Positions 42,995-51,959 of a stretch of DNA of 64,000 nucleotides are shown here, one piece after another. Source of the stretch: Gammaproteobacteria bacterium Ga0077536 (GTDB taxonomy: Bacteria; Pseudomonadota; Gammaproteobacteria; Ga0077536). The DNA lies in NCBI GenBank assembly GCA_001464935.1, contig LNEL01000046.1:1-64000 (forward strand), read 5' to 3'. Under the pieces are notes generated by a model that ran no database searches, was not told the DNA's origin, and saw nothing but the letters and a program-made list of their open reading frames with translations. The translations under genes and the position numbers were made by a program. The stretch's first letter is position 1. The number at the start of each line of letters is the position of its first letter.

Positions 42995-43635
42995 CAGACA
43001 CGCGCCGCACATTGATTTCGGCCCTCGCGGCCGATGCGCAGCCGGTGCAGCGCCCGGGCCGCACGGGCCGCATGACGCTGGCCTGGCTGGCGGCGGCCGG
43101 CGCGCTCGCCATCACCGGCCTGCTGCTGCACGCGCCGGCGACGGTCTTCCGCGGCCCGCTGCTGCTGACGTCCGCGCAGTTCCTGCTCGAATCCGTGCTG
43201 GGCACGCTCGCGATCCTGTGCCTCGGTCTCGCCGCGTTTCGCAGCGGCATCCCCGCGCCGCCGTCGCGGCGCGCGATCTGGCTGCCGCTGCTGCCCTTCG
43301 TCGCGTGGCTCGCCCTGCATGTCGTCGAACTGTGGCATCCGACTTTCGAGGCCTCGATGGTCGGCAAGCGCCTGCATTGCTGGCTCGAAGTGCTCGCGGT
43401 CGGACTGCCCGGACTCGTGATCGGCTGTTACGCGATCCGCCGCCGCCTGTGGCCGCTGCGTGGACGTCGCACGGGGGCGCTGCTCGGGCTCGCGAGCGGC
43501 GCGCTACCTGCACTCGCGATGCAGTTCATCTGCATCCACGAGCCGCAGCACATCCTCGCGTTTCATCTCGCGCCGATGGGCGTGCTGGGCCTCGTCGGTG
43601 CCGTGGTCGGGGCCAGGCTGTTGCGACGGTCCTGA
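42991..43635 (+). CDS. NrsF/DUF1109-type anti-sigma factor
   Basis: In this 214-residue protein, a short cytoplasmic N-terminus (TDTRRTLISALAADAQPV) precedes six predicted membrane helices, e.g. LAWLAAAGALAITGLLL and ILAFHLAPMGVLGLVGAVVG, the latter near the C-terminus. NrsF/DUF1109 proteins hold the cognate ECF sigma at the membrane until a signal arrives. It is coupled to the sigma gene by a 4-bp overlap. Confidence 0.88.
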   Translation: MTDTRRTLISALAADAQPVQRPGRTGRMTLAWLAAAGALAITGLLLHAPATVFRGPLLLTSAQFLLESVLGTLAILCLGLAAFRSGIPAPPSRRAIWLPLLPFVAWLALHVVELWHPTFEASMVGKRLHCWLEVLAVGLPGLVIGCYAIRRRLWPLRGRRTGALLGLASGALPALAMQFICIHEPQHILAFHLAPMGVLGLVGAVVGARLLRRS

Positions 43636-43660
43636 ATCCCTGATCGCCATCCGCGCCGGT

Positions 43661-43792
43661 TGCAGGTTGGGCTGACGGAGGAAGCCTGAGATGAATTTCT
43701 CTGTGGCCAACCGGTGCCGCTCGGCGACGTGCCCGAGCACGGTCCGGTGGCGCGACGATGGCGCACGCATTGGGCCTCATGCGTCAGCCGCC
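43661..43792. repeat. Family-B inverted-repeat element, diverged copy
   Basis: The left arm AGGTTGGGCTGACGGAGGAA and the right arm TTGGGCCTCATGCGTCAGCC face each other about 85 bp apart. The arms match the family-B element at 55.2 kb with several changes. It abuts a family-A element, so the 616-bp gap 43636-44251 is mostly repeat. Confidence 0.55.
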
Positions 43793-43841
43793 AGGAAGCC
43801 CCTGCCTCATCCGGCCTCATGGAAGCCCGGTGTCGCCTGAC

Positions 43842-43987
43842 GTAGCCCGGATGCAGCATCGCGGAATCCGGGATCGGGTGTTTGCTCGGCGTTGAACCGC
43901 GGCAGCCCGACGCCAGGTCGCGAGTGCCGGGGATAAGCGGCGGCGCCGCCGCGGTCCCGGATTGCGCTGCGCTTCATCCGGGCTACG
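43842..43987. repeat. Family-A inverted-repeat element (about 146 bp)
   Basis: The left arm starts GTAGCCCGGATGCAGCATCG, the right arm ends GCTTCATCCGGGCTACG. The centre, not just the arms, resembles the element at 63411-63555 (shared GAACCGCGGCAG and GTGCCGGGGAT). It is therefore a mobile or copied unit rather than chance REP pairs. Confidence 0.75.
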
Positions 43988-44251
43988 AGAGGCCATGCGC
44001 GCGCTGCCGCCGGGCGACACGAGGGCGCCGGACAGGTCAGTTGCACAGCAACCTGTACGATGAGCCGAAATTCTTTCGCCCACACTCGAGGCGAGTCATC
44101 GATCGTTACGCTCAGCCATTGAATCTCAGCTGAAGTGGCCGTGCCCTGCGTCGTTTGCAGCAGGGCGCCCGTATCGGGAGTGGTGGCGTCAGCCGCGCGG
44201 GCAAGCGCGGCAACGCCGGCATCCATTCCCACAGCCGGAGAGAGAAATCCC

Positions 44252-45031
44252 ATGCGTTACATCATTCCCGCGGTCGCCACGGTGGCGGCCCTGCTGCCCC
44301 TGGCGTCCCAGGCCGCCCTCGTCAATCTGACAATCAAAGTCGAAAACCTCGCGCCGACCAACAGCGTCGCTTTCGCGCCGCTGCGCGTGGGCCTGCACAA
44401 CGGTTCATTCGATGCGTTCAATCTTGGCGACACCGCGAGTGCGGCGATCATCTCTGTCGCCGAAGGCGGCAGTGGCGCTGATTGGTTTCCGGCTTTCGCT
44501 GCAGCCGATCCGACGGCCGTGCTCGGCAGCGTGCTGCCGAATCCGGCCGGCCCGCTGCTGCCCGGCGCGAGCGGCACCGCCAGCTTCACCATCGACACCG
44601 ATGTGAACCCGTTCTTCACGTTCGCGGCGATGGTGGTGCCGAGCAACGACTTCTTCATCGGCAATGACTCGCCAACCGAGTATCGCCTGTTCGACATGGA
44701 CGGCAATCTGCAGATTTCGAGCATCACGCAGCATGCGCGCGATGTGTGGGACGCGGGGTCGGAGGTGTTCGATGCGGCGGCGGCGGCGTTCGTCGGCAAC
44801 AACGGTCTGCGCGCCGATCAGAATTCCGTGGTCGCGTTCAACTTCGCCGAATTGGCCGCCTTCAACGGTCTCACGACCGGTGCAGGCTACCTGTTCGACA
44901 GCCAGTTGGCCGCGGACAGCGCGATTTACCGGATCTCCTTCGAGACTTCGCCGGTGCCCGTGCCGGCGGCGCTGCCGCTGCTGCTCGGGGGGCTGGGCCT
45001 GCTCGGGACCATGGTGAGAAAGCGGGCTTGA
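44252..45031 (+). CDS. Spondin-domain surface protein with VPLPA-CTERM tag
   Basis: This 259-residue protein has a signal peptide (1-21, LPLASQA). A spondin_N-type domain follows: VNLTIKVENLAPTNSVAFAP, FDAFNLGDTASAAIISVAEG and GASGTASFTIDTD. The C-terminus is VPVPAALPLLLGGLGLLG plus the basic end MVRKRA. The tag predicts exosortase processing and envelope or matrix localisation. GGAGAG precedes the ATG. No obvious operon partner. Confidence 0.87.
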   Translation: MRYIIPAVATVAALLPLASQAALVNLTIKVENLAPTNSVAFAPLRVGLHNGSFDAFNLGDTASAAIISVAEGGSGADWFPAFAAADPTAVLGSVLPNPAGPLLPGASGTASFTIDTDVNPFFTFAAMVVPSNDFFIGNDSPTEYRLFDMDGNLQISSITQHARDVWDAGSEVFDAAAAAFVGNNGLRADQNSVVAFNFAELAAFNGLTTGAGYLFDSQLAADSAIYRISFETSPVPVPAALPLLLGGLGLLGTMVRKRA

Positions 45032-45046
45032 GCGTTCGCGAGCGGC

Positions 45047-45847
45047 TCAGTCGATGCTGACGGCGCGGCGTTGCCGCGTATGGCTGACGGCCTGCGGTGC
45101 CTCGGTGCGGCGGCGGTTCGCGGCCTTTGCGTCATAGAGTGCGCGATCGGCGAGGCTCATCGCCTCGTCGATCGCGATCCCGCCCGCCACCGGGCAGAGC
45201 CCCAGGCTCGCATTGACGACGAGCGCCGGCGTGACCGCGATGTTCGTGCACGCGGCCCGCAGCGCATCTGACACCACCGGCACCTGCGCCTGCGGGACGT
45301 TCAGGCACAGCGCGAATTCGTCGCCGCCGACCCGCCCCACGACACCATAGGTCCCTGCCGCGTGCTGCAACCGGTGCGCAACGCGCACCAGCGCGAGATC
45401 GCCGGCGCCGTGGCCATGCGCATCGTTGATCTGCTTGAAGCGATCGAGATCGACCATGCCGATCAGCGTCTGCTCGCCGTCGGCGGCTGTTACCAGCAAG
45501 CCGGTCGCGAGCTCGAAGTACTGGCGACGGTTCGCGATGCCGGTCAGCGCATCGGTGGACGCCAGCGTATGCAGTTCCTCGAAAGCCGCGGCCAGCCCGT
45601 GCAGCAAGCGCACGACCACGATGCTGACGACAGGCGCCACCAGCAGCGGGATCAGCGTGGCGATGGCGAGCGCGTAGGCCTTGAACGTCGCGTCGACCGG
45701 TGGAGCCCCAAAGCTCAGCGCCGTGACACCCAGCGACAGCGCGACCGACACGCCGGTGATCGCGGCCACCACGATACCGGTGCCGAACGTCCGCGACAGG
45801 TGCAGCAGACGCTGCTGGAGGGGACTGAGTTTGTTTCCGAACGGCAT
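45047..45847 (-). CDS. Membrane diguanylate cyclase (GGDEF)
   Basis: This 266-residue protein has two membrane helices (FGTGIVVAAITGVSVALSLG and an IATLIPLLVAPVVSIVVV segment). A GGDEF domain follows at about 100-260, with STDALTGIANRRQYFELA, GMVDLDRFKQINDAHGHGAG and an intact GGDEF in RVGGDEFAL. It should make c-di-GMP, which commonly controls adhesion and matrix. There is no obvious sensory domain between the helices. The start is chosen at MPFGNK; its RBS is weak. Confidence 0.9.
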   Translation of the reverse strand: MPFGNKLSPLQQRLLHLSRTFGTGIVVAAITGVSVALSLGVTALSFGAPPVDATFKAYALAIATLIPLLVAPVVSIVVVRLLHGLAAAFEELHTLASTDALTGIANRRQYFELATGLLVTAADGEQTLIGMVDLDRFKQINDAHGHGAGDLALVRVAHRLQHAAGTYGVVGRVGGDEFALCLNVPQAQVPVVSDALRAACTNIAVTPALVVNASLGLCPVAGGIAIDEAMSLADRALYDAKAANRRRTEAPQAVSHTRQRRAVSID

Positions 45848-45876
45848 GCTCCGGTAGCGGCCGCGGGACGAATCGC

Positions 45877-46665
45877 TTGAAGCGCACGCTGACCATGCCC
45901 CGTCTCGGGCAGCCCTTGGCGGCCACACCGTCGCGTGACGGTGCGTTCGTGTCGTCGAGCATGACTGCTGCGGGCGTGTGCGCCGTCGGGGTCAGCGGCA
46001 CGCTGCAGTCGTTGCGGGACGGGGATCGCGGCGCGCTGTTCGCGCTCGCATCCTGGGAGACGCCGTTGCGTGACGCCGGGGAAGGGTCTGGCTTCTTCGG
46101 GATGCATCGCCGGATCCCGCGGATGAAACTCGTGCTGGTCGAGGACTTGGACGACCCGGCGAAGTTGTTCGCCCGCTACGTTGCAGCCAGCGGCGTCTCG
46201 GTCAGCCTCATTGCCCGTCATCTGGACCTGCGGAGAACGGGGGGTATCGTCGAGACTCTCCTGGACCCGCGCCTGGTGAGAAATGACGATGGCACGGGCG
46301 GACTGCGTGTCGCGCCCTTCGAAGTCGAGGTCTCGTCCTTGGTTCCGCTGCAGCCCGGTGAAACCGTGGTCCTGGAGTACTGGATGCTCGCGCACCTGGC
46401 CAGTGTCGGACACGAGACTGCAGACGGCATCGCCGGCGGCCATGTGTTCGTCGGAGACCCCTTCGACCTGACGGCGAGCGCGCAGGGAAAGATCACCGTG
46501 CCAGGGGTAAGCGCGGTGCCGTTGCCTGGCATGTCGGGGAGGCTCGCCGTAGGCGTGTTCACCCTGTGGCTGCGCGCCAGACGCGCCCGTCATTCCGGCC
46601 TTGTCTTACGGCTCGCCAACCAGCCCGGTCGCCACGAAACCGCCACCGTGACGGTTTGGTCATGA
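45877..46665 (+). CDS. Probable CTERM-tagged secreted protein, N-terminus uncertain
   Basis: In this 262-residue frame, the C-terminal half looks like PEP/VPLPA-CTERM cargo: LQPGETVVLEYWMLAHLASV, AGGHVFVGDPFDL and then VSAVPLPGMSGRLAVGVF followed by TLWLRARRARR-like basic residues. No signal peptide is visible at the listed start or at a later Met (about residue 83), so the gene may be 5'-degraded or frameshifted. Its 3' end overlaps the convergent CTERM gene by 107 bp. Confidence 0.5.
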   Translation: MKRTLTMPRLGQPLAATPSRDGAFVSSSMTAAGVCAVGVSGTLQSLRDGDRGALFALASWETPLRDAGEGSGFFGMHRRIPRMKLVLVEDLDDPAKLFARYVAASGVSVSLIARHLDLRRTGGIVETLLDPRLVRNDDGTGGLRVAPFEVEVSSLVPLQPGETVVLEYWMLAHLASVGHETADGIAGGHVFVGDPFDLTASAQGKITVPGVSAVPLPGMSGRLAVGVFTLWLRARRARHSGLVLRLANQPGRHETATVTVWS

Positions 46666-47599
46666 CCAGCAGCGCAGACGCGAAGAGCACGAATCCGCCG
46701 GGGACGGGGATGGGTGATGCAGGGACTATCGCGTGACGAAAATCGGCGCCCGTGCCTGAAAAGGCCGTGAATTCGGTGACCGGGTTGCCGGCAGCGTCGC
46801 GCAGATTGCTGACACCGGCCCAGGTGATCGTATTGCGGAAATCGCTCACGAAGGACGTTGCGGATGGCAATCCTGCATTGTTCGGCCCGCCAGTCGAACC
46901 TGAAGAAGCGAGCGCCTCCGTTTCGAGCACGACGAAGTAGTTGAAGGGCATGCCATAAACAAAGCTCAGCTCGCCACCCATGATTTCATTGTCGAGACCC
47001 ACCGCCGGGATGTCCTGAGCACGCCCTCTGTTCTCAGCACGGAGCGGAAAGTTCTGTGTCACCGTGTTGATCGCAAAAAGACTGACGGCGATATTCGCCC
47101 CGCCGGCAGCCGCGAAATTGCTGCCGGCGGGGGCATCACGGCCGGCCGAAAGAACCCCTTCAACCAGAAAGCCGAGATCCGCGAAACCGACCGTTCCGGT
47201 CAAAGCGGGGTTGTTGATGACGATGGTGTCGAGTACCTCAGCGCGTAGCCCGAAACGTGCATGACCACTCCAGGCCTCGCGCGCAGGTGCTCCAAATCTG
47301 GCACTGCTGGCCACGGCGCCGATACGCATCCAGCCGTCGCCGACACGGGCAACCACATCGGCGGCATCACCGAAGGGCGTTGCGTAAGCGAAGCTGTGGG
47401 TGACATTGTTCGTCAGCGCCTGGTTGAAGAACACCGTGTCCCCACCCGATTGAATGGGCTCACCATCGGGAAAATAGGCGAATGTCGCCCCGACATAACC
47501 ATCGATAGTGGCGCTTAGCGCTGCCGAAGCCTCAGGCGCTACGCATGACAACAACGCACTGAAGCAGAATGCGCGCGTGAATATCGCTGAACCAGTCAT
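46559..47599 (-). CDS. Secreted PEP-CTERM-like protein with an extended tail
   Basis: In this 346-residue protein, the signal peptide starts MTGSAIFTRAFCFSALLSCV and is cleaved near EASA. The middle is beta-rich (LGFLVEGVLSAGRDAPAGSN, NYFVVLETEALASS) and has no enzyme motif. Near the end come IPVPGGFVLFASALLVMTK and Arg-rich residues, matching a CTERM tag, but about 25 further residues (ending VWRAATG) follow. This suggests loss of the original stop codon or a frameshift. The frame is open to a Met at 47650; the start at 47599 best fits the signal peptide. Confidence 0.7.
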   Translation of the reverse strand: MTGSAIFTRAFCFSALLSCVAPEASAALSATIDGYVGATFAYFPDGEPIQSGGDTVFFNQALTNNVTHSFAYATPFGDAADVVARVGDGWMRIGAVASSARFGAPAREAWSGHARFGLRAEVLDTIVINNPALTGTVGFADLGFLVEGVLSAGRDAPAGSNFAAAGGANIAVSLFAINTVTQNFPLRAENRGRAQDIPAVGLDNEIMGGELSFVYGMPFNYFVVLETEALASSGSTGGPNNAGLPSATSFVSDFRNTITWAGVSNLRDAAGNPVTEFTAFSGTGADFRHAIVPASPIPVPGGFVLFASALLVMTKPSRWRFRGDRAGWRAVRQGRNDGRVWRAATG

Positions 47600-47761
47600 T
47601 AGGGTCACGACACTCTCTCCACGAAAAAAATCGGCTTTGATCGAGTTCATTCAACGCCTGACTGCGTTCGTCGATCACCAGGCGCTGATAAACATTGCTG
47701 GCCTCCACCGTGCGCCTGTCCGCGGCCGCTTCGTATCCCATGAACTGGGGATATTGCGGGC

Positions 47762-49519
47762 CTAGTCGTCGGTTGGAATGACGATTCGCACGCAACTGCC
47801 CGGTGCGCGCGCGTCGATGCTCACGCGGGCGCCAATGCGCGCGGCGCGCGCCGCGAGATTGGCGAGGCCGTGGCCTTGGCGATGATCGGGCGCGAAGCCC
47901 TGGCCGTTGTCGGCGACGTAGAGCTCGATGCCGTCGTCCGTGCACACGGCACCGAGCGCGATCTGCGTCGCCTGTGCGTGGCGCAGTGCATTGCCGAGCG
48001 CTTCTTCCAGCATGCGCAGCACATCGAGAATTTCGTGCGGGCCGAAGTGTGGCAGTGTCGGCAGATCGGCCGGCTGCCAGTGGAGTGTGATGCCACTGCC
48101 GCGCAGGCGCCCTTCGGCACGGTGGCGAAAGGTCGCAAAGGCCGTGGCGAGATCTCCTTCGCCGATATCCAGGGCATCGACGATCAGCCGCAGATCGGCC
48201 AGCACCTGGCGCACCGTGGATTGGATCGGGCCCGGCACCAGCGGCACGCCGGCAGTGCGCGCCAGCAGCCCGACGAGCTGGCCGCCGACGCTGTCGTGGA
48301 TGTCACGCGCAATGCGTTCCCGTTCGGCGGCCACCGCATGCTGACGTTCGAGTCGCCGGATTTCGTCGTGCTGTTGCGCGAGCTCGGCGGACTTTGCCGT
48401 CACGCGCCGGTCGAGTTCCCGGTTCAGGGCCTCGGCGTCTTCCAGCGTCGCGACGAAGCGCCGCGCCAACAGCACGCTGAAGACGACCAGTGAATAGGCC
48501 GCCGCGTAATGCAGCGTGTAGCCATAGCGCCAGGACGCGAGGCCGCTTGCAATCAACGCATCGTGCGCGCCGTACAGCACCATCACATGACCGCTGGACG
48601 CCAGCACGTGCAGCGCCGCGCCGCGCTGGCGCCACGCGGCCACTGCAATGTAGAGGTTCAGGTAAGTACCGAGCACCAGCACGGCCGGATTCCACAGGTA
48701 GATGCCGACCTTGTGCAGCAGCGGTTCGGGCAGCACGAACAGGCCGGCGCCGACGATCCCGACGAAAGCGGCCGCGCTGCGTTCGATACGTGGCCGCGTG
48801 ACGCCGAGATAGCGATGGATGAACCAGGTGGTCGCGACCAGGAACAGGCCCAGCGTGAAGTAGGCGAGTGCGTCCCACAGGCGGGTCGCGAACGGCGGAT
48901 CGACGATGACGAAATTCAGGTTGTGCACGCCCCACGCCCGGCGCAGCCACCAGATGAGCCCCATCACACCGCTGATCGCGAACATCGCGGTCACGACGAT
49001 CTGCACCAGCGTATGGCGCAGGAAGTTCAGGCGCCGCGCCACCGGTTGCAACGCCGTGTACGGGCCCAGCAACGGTGCGGCGAGATAGCCCGTGCCGCGC
49101 GGCTCGGCGGCGAGGATGATTTCCAGACGATTGTCGCCGGCGACCAGCAGCGCCGCCGGGATCGAGAACAGCAACGCCTGCGTCCACAGGCGCGACACCG
49201 GCGGCTCGAGCCGGCCGCGCGGCGCGAGCGCGACGCCGTTGACGATCACCGCTGCGTTCATCCGCACCGACGGCAACAAGAGGGCCCAGGCCGACTCCGG
49301 TGCAACGGGCAGCGTGTGCTGCAGCACGTAGCGGGTGCGGGTGAGCTCGGGCGCGGTCTGGTGCCAGTCTTCCGGCAGCGTCACCGGACGACTCTCACGC
49401 AGCGCCGCGACCAGGGCTGTCGCACCGGCCGGCACCGGCGCGTCGATCAGGAACACCAGCGAGGCCACGCCGAGGATCAGCAGGTGCGCGAGTATCCACG
49501 CGATGACCTGGCGCCTCAC
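47762..49519 (-). CDS. Membrane histidine kinase (HisKA_3/NarX-type)
   Basis: This 585-residue protein begins at GTG overlapping the response-regulator stop (GTGA). One N-terminal helix, a periplasmic segment of about 150 residues and six or so further membrane helices make a 7TM-like sensor. Cytoplasmically it has the HisKA_3 H-box ERERIARDIHDSVGGQLVGL and an HATPase domain (MLEEALGNALRHAQA, VADNGQGF, GHGLANLAARAARIGA). It phosphorylates its partner regulator. The signal sensed is unknown. Confidence 0.9.
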   Translation of the reverse strand: MRRQVIAWILAHLLILGVASLVFLIDAPVPAGATALVAALRESRPVTLPEDWHQTAPELTRTRYVLQHTLPVAPESAWALLLPSVRMNAAVIVNGVALAPRGRLEPPVSRLWTQALLFSIPAALLVAGDNRLEIILAAEPRGTGYLAAPLLGPYTALQPVARRLNFLRHTLVQIVVTAMFAISGVMGLIWWLRRAWGVHNLNFVIVDPPFATRLWDALAYFTLGLFLVATTWFIHRYLGVTRPRIERSAAAFVGIVGAGLFVLPEPLLHKVGIYLWNPAVLVLGTYLNLYIAVAAWRQRGAALHVLASSGHVMVLYGAHDALIASGLASWRYGYTLHYAAAYSLVVFSVLLARRFVATLEDAEALNRELDRRVTAKSAELAQQHDEIRRLERQHAVAAERERIARDIHDSVGGQLVGLLARTAGVPLVPGPIQSTVRQVLADLRLIVDALDIGEGDLATAFATFRHRAEGRLRGSGITLHWQPADLPTLPHFGPHEILDVLRMLEEALGNALRHAQATQIALGAVCTDDGIELYVADNGQGFAPDHRQGHGLANLAARAARIGARVSIDARAPGSCVRIVIPTDD

Positions 49520-50193
49520 GGGTGTCGCAGCAAGCCCCGCTGGTAGGCTTCGAATACCGCCGCACCCCGCGAACTGACCGCGAGCTTGCGATAGATGTGC
49601 TTCACGTGGGTGGCCACCGTGTGTGCCGATACATGCAGCAGTGCCGCCGTTTCGGCGTAGGTGTGCCCCTTCGCCAGGCGTTCCAGCACGTCGGCCTCGC
49701 GCTCGGTCAGCAGATCCGGACTCGCTGCCGGCGGGCTCTGCCAGCGCTTCAGGATATGACGTGCAATGCCGGGGCTGATCGGCGAGCCACCCTGCGCGAG
49801 GGCCACGATCGCCTCGGCGATGTCCGCCGCACTGTCGTCCTTCAGCAGGTAGCCGGTCGCGCCGGCCTCGATCGCGCCGATCACCCGCCGCTCGGTGCCG
49901 AAGACCGAAATCACCATGCACTCGCAGTCGGCGTACAGCTGTTTCACCGTCCGGATGAGATCCGTGCCATCGCCATCCGGCAGTGCGAGATCGGTCACCA
50001 GCACATCCGGTACCTGCTGCTGCAGAGCGGCGCGCGCCGCGGCGCAATCGGCACAAGCCGCGAGCAGGCACAGCCGTGCATCTGCGCGGATCGCCTCGGC
50101 GAGATAGGCGCGGGTCGCCGGCTCGTCTTCGACCAGCAGCACGCGACAGGGAGTCGCCAGCGACGCAGCGTCATCGGTGGGATCAACGGACAT
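49516..50193 (-). CDS. NarL/FixJ-type response regulator
   Basis: This 225-residue protein has a receiver domain (RVLLVEDEPATRAYLAEA, phospho-acceptor Asp68 in VTDLALPDGDG, EAGATGYLLKD). A LuxR-type HTH follows at about 160-220 (LTEREADVLERLAKGHTYAE, HVSAHTVATHVKHIYRKL). It controls transcription when phosphorylated by the downstream, coupled kinase. Targets are not evident; no neighbouring operon has an obvious repeated operator. Confidence 0.93.
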   Translation of the reverse strand: MSVDPTDDAASLATPCRVLLVEDEPATRAYLAEAIRADARLCLLAACADCAAARAALQQQVPDVLVTDLALPDGDGTDLIRTVKQLYADCECMVISVFGTERRVIGAIEAGATGYLLKDDSAADIAEAIVALAQGGSPISPGIARHILKRWQSPPAASPDLLTEREADVLERLAKGHTYAETAALLHVSAHTVATHVKHIYRKLAVSSRGAAVFEAYQRGLLRHP

Positions 50194-50514
50194 GGACAGA
50201 CCTGATGCGGTGCTGATCCATCATGCATGCGCAGCGACGGGCACGACAAGAATGGCGATCCCGTTGTCGTTGCGCACCGCGTCATTGCGCGCGGCCTGTC
50301 GGCGCCGGACGCAAGGCGCGCAAAGCATGAGATGGATCAAGACTCTCGGCGCGGGTTCTGCGAGCGTTTCGCCGTGCCGGGCGCGATTGCGCTCGCCTAG
50401 CGGCCGCGCGCCGCGGCGAGGACCCCGGTCGATCAGCCAACCAACGGGTTCGGGACACGCGCGCACGGCGGGCGGTCATTCGAAGCGAACCCGCCAACCA
50501 GGGGAGCAACCACC

Positions 50515-51660
50515 ATGCGCGTAGGCGCCACCGTCTTCAATCAGAACTACACCGACTGGGACCGTTACGAAGCCGAAGAGCGCGGCGAGAAAGTCGCGCC
50601 GCGGCCGGCCAAGTCGGATCGCGAGGTCTTCAACGAAGAAATCAACATCGCGCGCGTCGCCGACGAGACCGGCTTCGACTCGCTGTGGACCATCGAACAT
50701 CACTTCACGCCGTACACGATGGTCACCAACCCGCTGCAGTACCTGACCTACATCGCCGGCATCACGAAGCGCGTGGACCTCGGCACGATGGTCACCGTGC
50801 TGCCGTGGCACAACCCGGTGCGCGTCGCCGAAGACGTGAACATGCTCGACGCCTTCCTCGGCCCGGACCGCGAGATCATCTGCGGCGTCGGCCGCGGCCT
50901 CGGCCGGCGCGAATACGATGGGCTGGGGATCGACCAGGGCTCGGCGCGCGAGCGCTTCGATGAATCCCTGCAGGTGCTGCGGCAGCTGCTCGCGACCGGT
51001 GAGTGCCACTACGAAGGGAAGCACTACCAGATCAGGAATCTGCGCCTGCGGCCGCAACCGGACCGCGATCTCAGCGGCAACCTCTGGTGCGCAGGTGGCA
51101 CGGACGAGACGGTCGAGATCATCGCGAAGCACAACGTCCGTCCGCTCGTGATCCCGACGACCAGCCTCGGTCTGTCGCTCGAGACCGCGCGCAAATACGC
51201 GCGCCTGCATCTCGCCGCGGGCTATGCGCCGGCGAAGACCAAGCTCGCGCTGTGGACCTATGTCGCCCACAGCGAAGCGGAGGCACGCCGAGGTGCCGAG
51301 CAGTACATGGTGGAGTACGCCGACTCTGCGCTGCGCCACTACGAGCTGCGCGGCAGCCACCTCGGCGACATCAAGGGCTATGAATCCTACGGCGCGATGC
51401 AGAAGGCACTGAAGGCCGACCCGACGCCGTTCCTGCGCGGCTTTTATGATTCCCATCCGTGGGGCACGCCGGACATGGTGATCAAACGCGCGACCGAACT
51501 GGCCGAAGCCTTTGGCACCGATGAAATCATGTTCATCTTCAAGTACGGCAGCATGCCGATCGACGTCGCGGAGAAGAGCATGCGGCTGTTCGCGCAGGAC
51601 GTGCTGCCGGCCTTGCAGGCGCTGAACCCGCGGCCGATCGAGGTGCGCGCGGCGGCGTGA
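50515..51660 (+). CDS. LLM-class flavin-dependent monooxygenase
   Basis: This 381-residue protein has the bacterial-luciferase fold. Signature pieces are FDSLWTIEHHFTPY, ITKRVDLGTMVTVLPWHNPV, RVAEDVNMLDAFLGPDREII, CGVGRGLGRREYDGLGIDQG and LWCAGGTDETVEIIAKHN. Such enzymes use FMNH2 (or F420) to oxidise aldehydes, alkanes or sulfur compounds. No flavin reductase is adjacent, so the substrate is open. The gene is monocistronic, with an A/G-rich RBS before the ATG. Confidence 0.9.
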   Translation: MRVGATVFNQNYTDWDRYEAEERGEKVAPRPAKSDREVFNEEINIARVADETGFDSLWTIEHHFTPYTMVTNPLQYLTYIAGITKRVDLGTMVTVLPWHNPVRVAEDVNMLDAFLGPDREIICGVGRGLGRREYDGLGIDQGSARERFDESLQVLRQLLATGECHYEGKHYQIRNLRLRPQPDRDLSGNLWCAGGTDETVEIIAKHNVRPLVIPTTSLGLSLETARKYARLHLAAGYAPAKTKLALWTYVAHSEAEARRGAEQYMVEYADSALRHYELRGSHLGDIKGYESYGAMQKALKADPTPFLRGFYDSHPWGTPDMVIKRATELAEAFGTDEIMFIFKYGSMPIDVAEKSMRLFAQDVLPALQALNPRPIEVRAAA

Positions 51661-51959
51661 CGAGGGTTTGCTTCGTCCGAGAGGGGCGTTCCACGCTCCC
51701 CTCGGGCGGCTGCGTGCTTCCAGGTGCTCACTGGCAGTCGGGCCTGGCGACTGCGTCCGCCTGATCGTGCGATCGAACGTCAACGGCGGATAATCTGCAT
51801 ATGCGGGCTCGCAGCAGGCCTACGCGCCGCTGCCTGCCAGGGTCACGAGGAAGCGGGTGACGACCCGGCGATTCACCGGCGACCACGTCAAATGATTGAA
51901 GCGCGACGTCGCCGCTGTCGCTGCGCAGTCGATGAATTCATTCCGCACGCCGACCCCCG

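Noticed and set aside
43807..44253. Minus-strand frame before the spondin-domain gene
   Set aside because: Part of it is simply translation of the family-A repeat (the MKRSAIRD-type peptide seen wherever that repeat is read as protein).
45715..46593. 292-codon minus-strand frame between the two convergent CTERM genes
   Set aside because: Gln/Arg/His-rich shadow of the plus-strand gene and of the cyclase 5' end.
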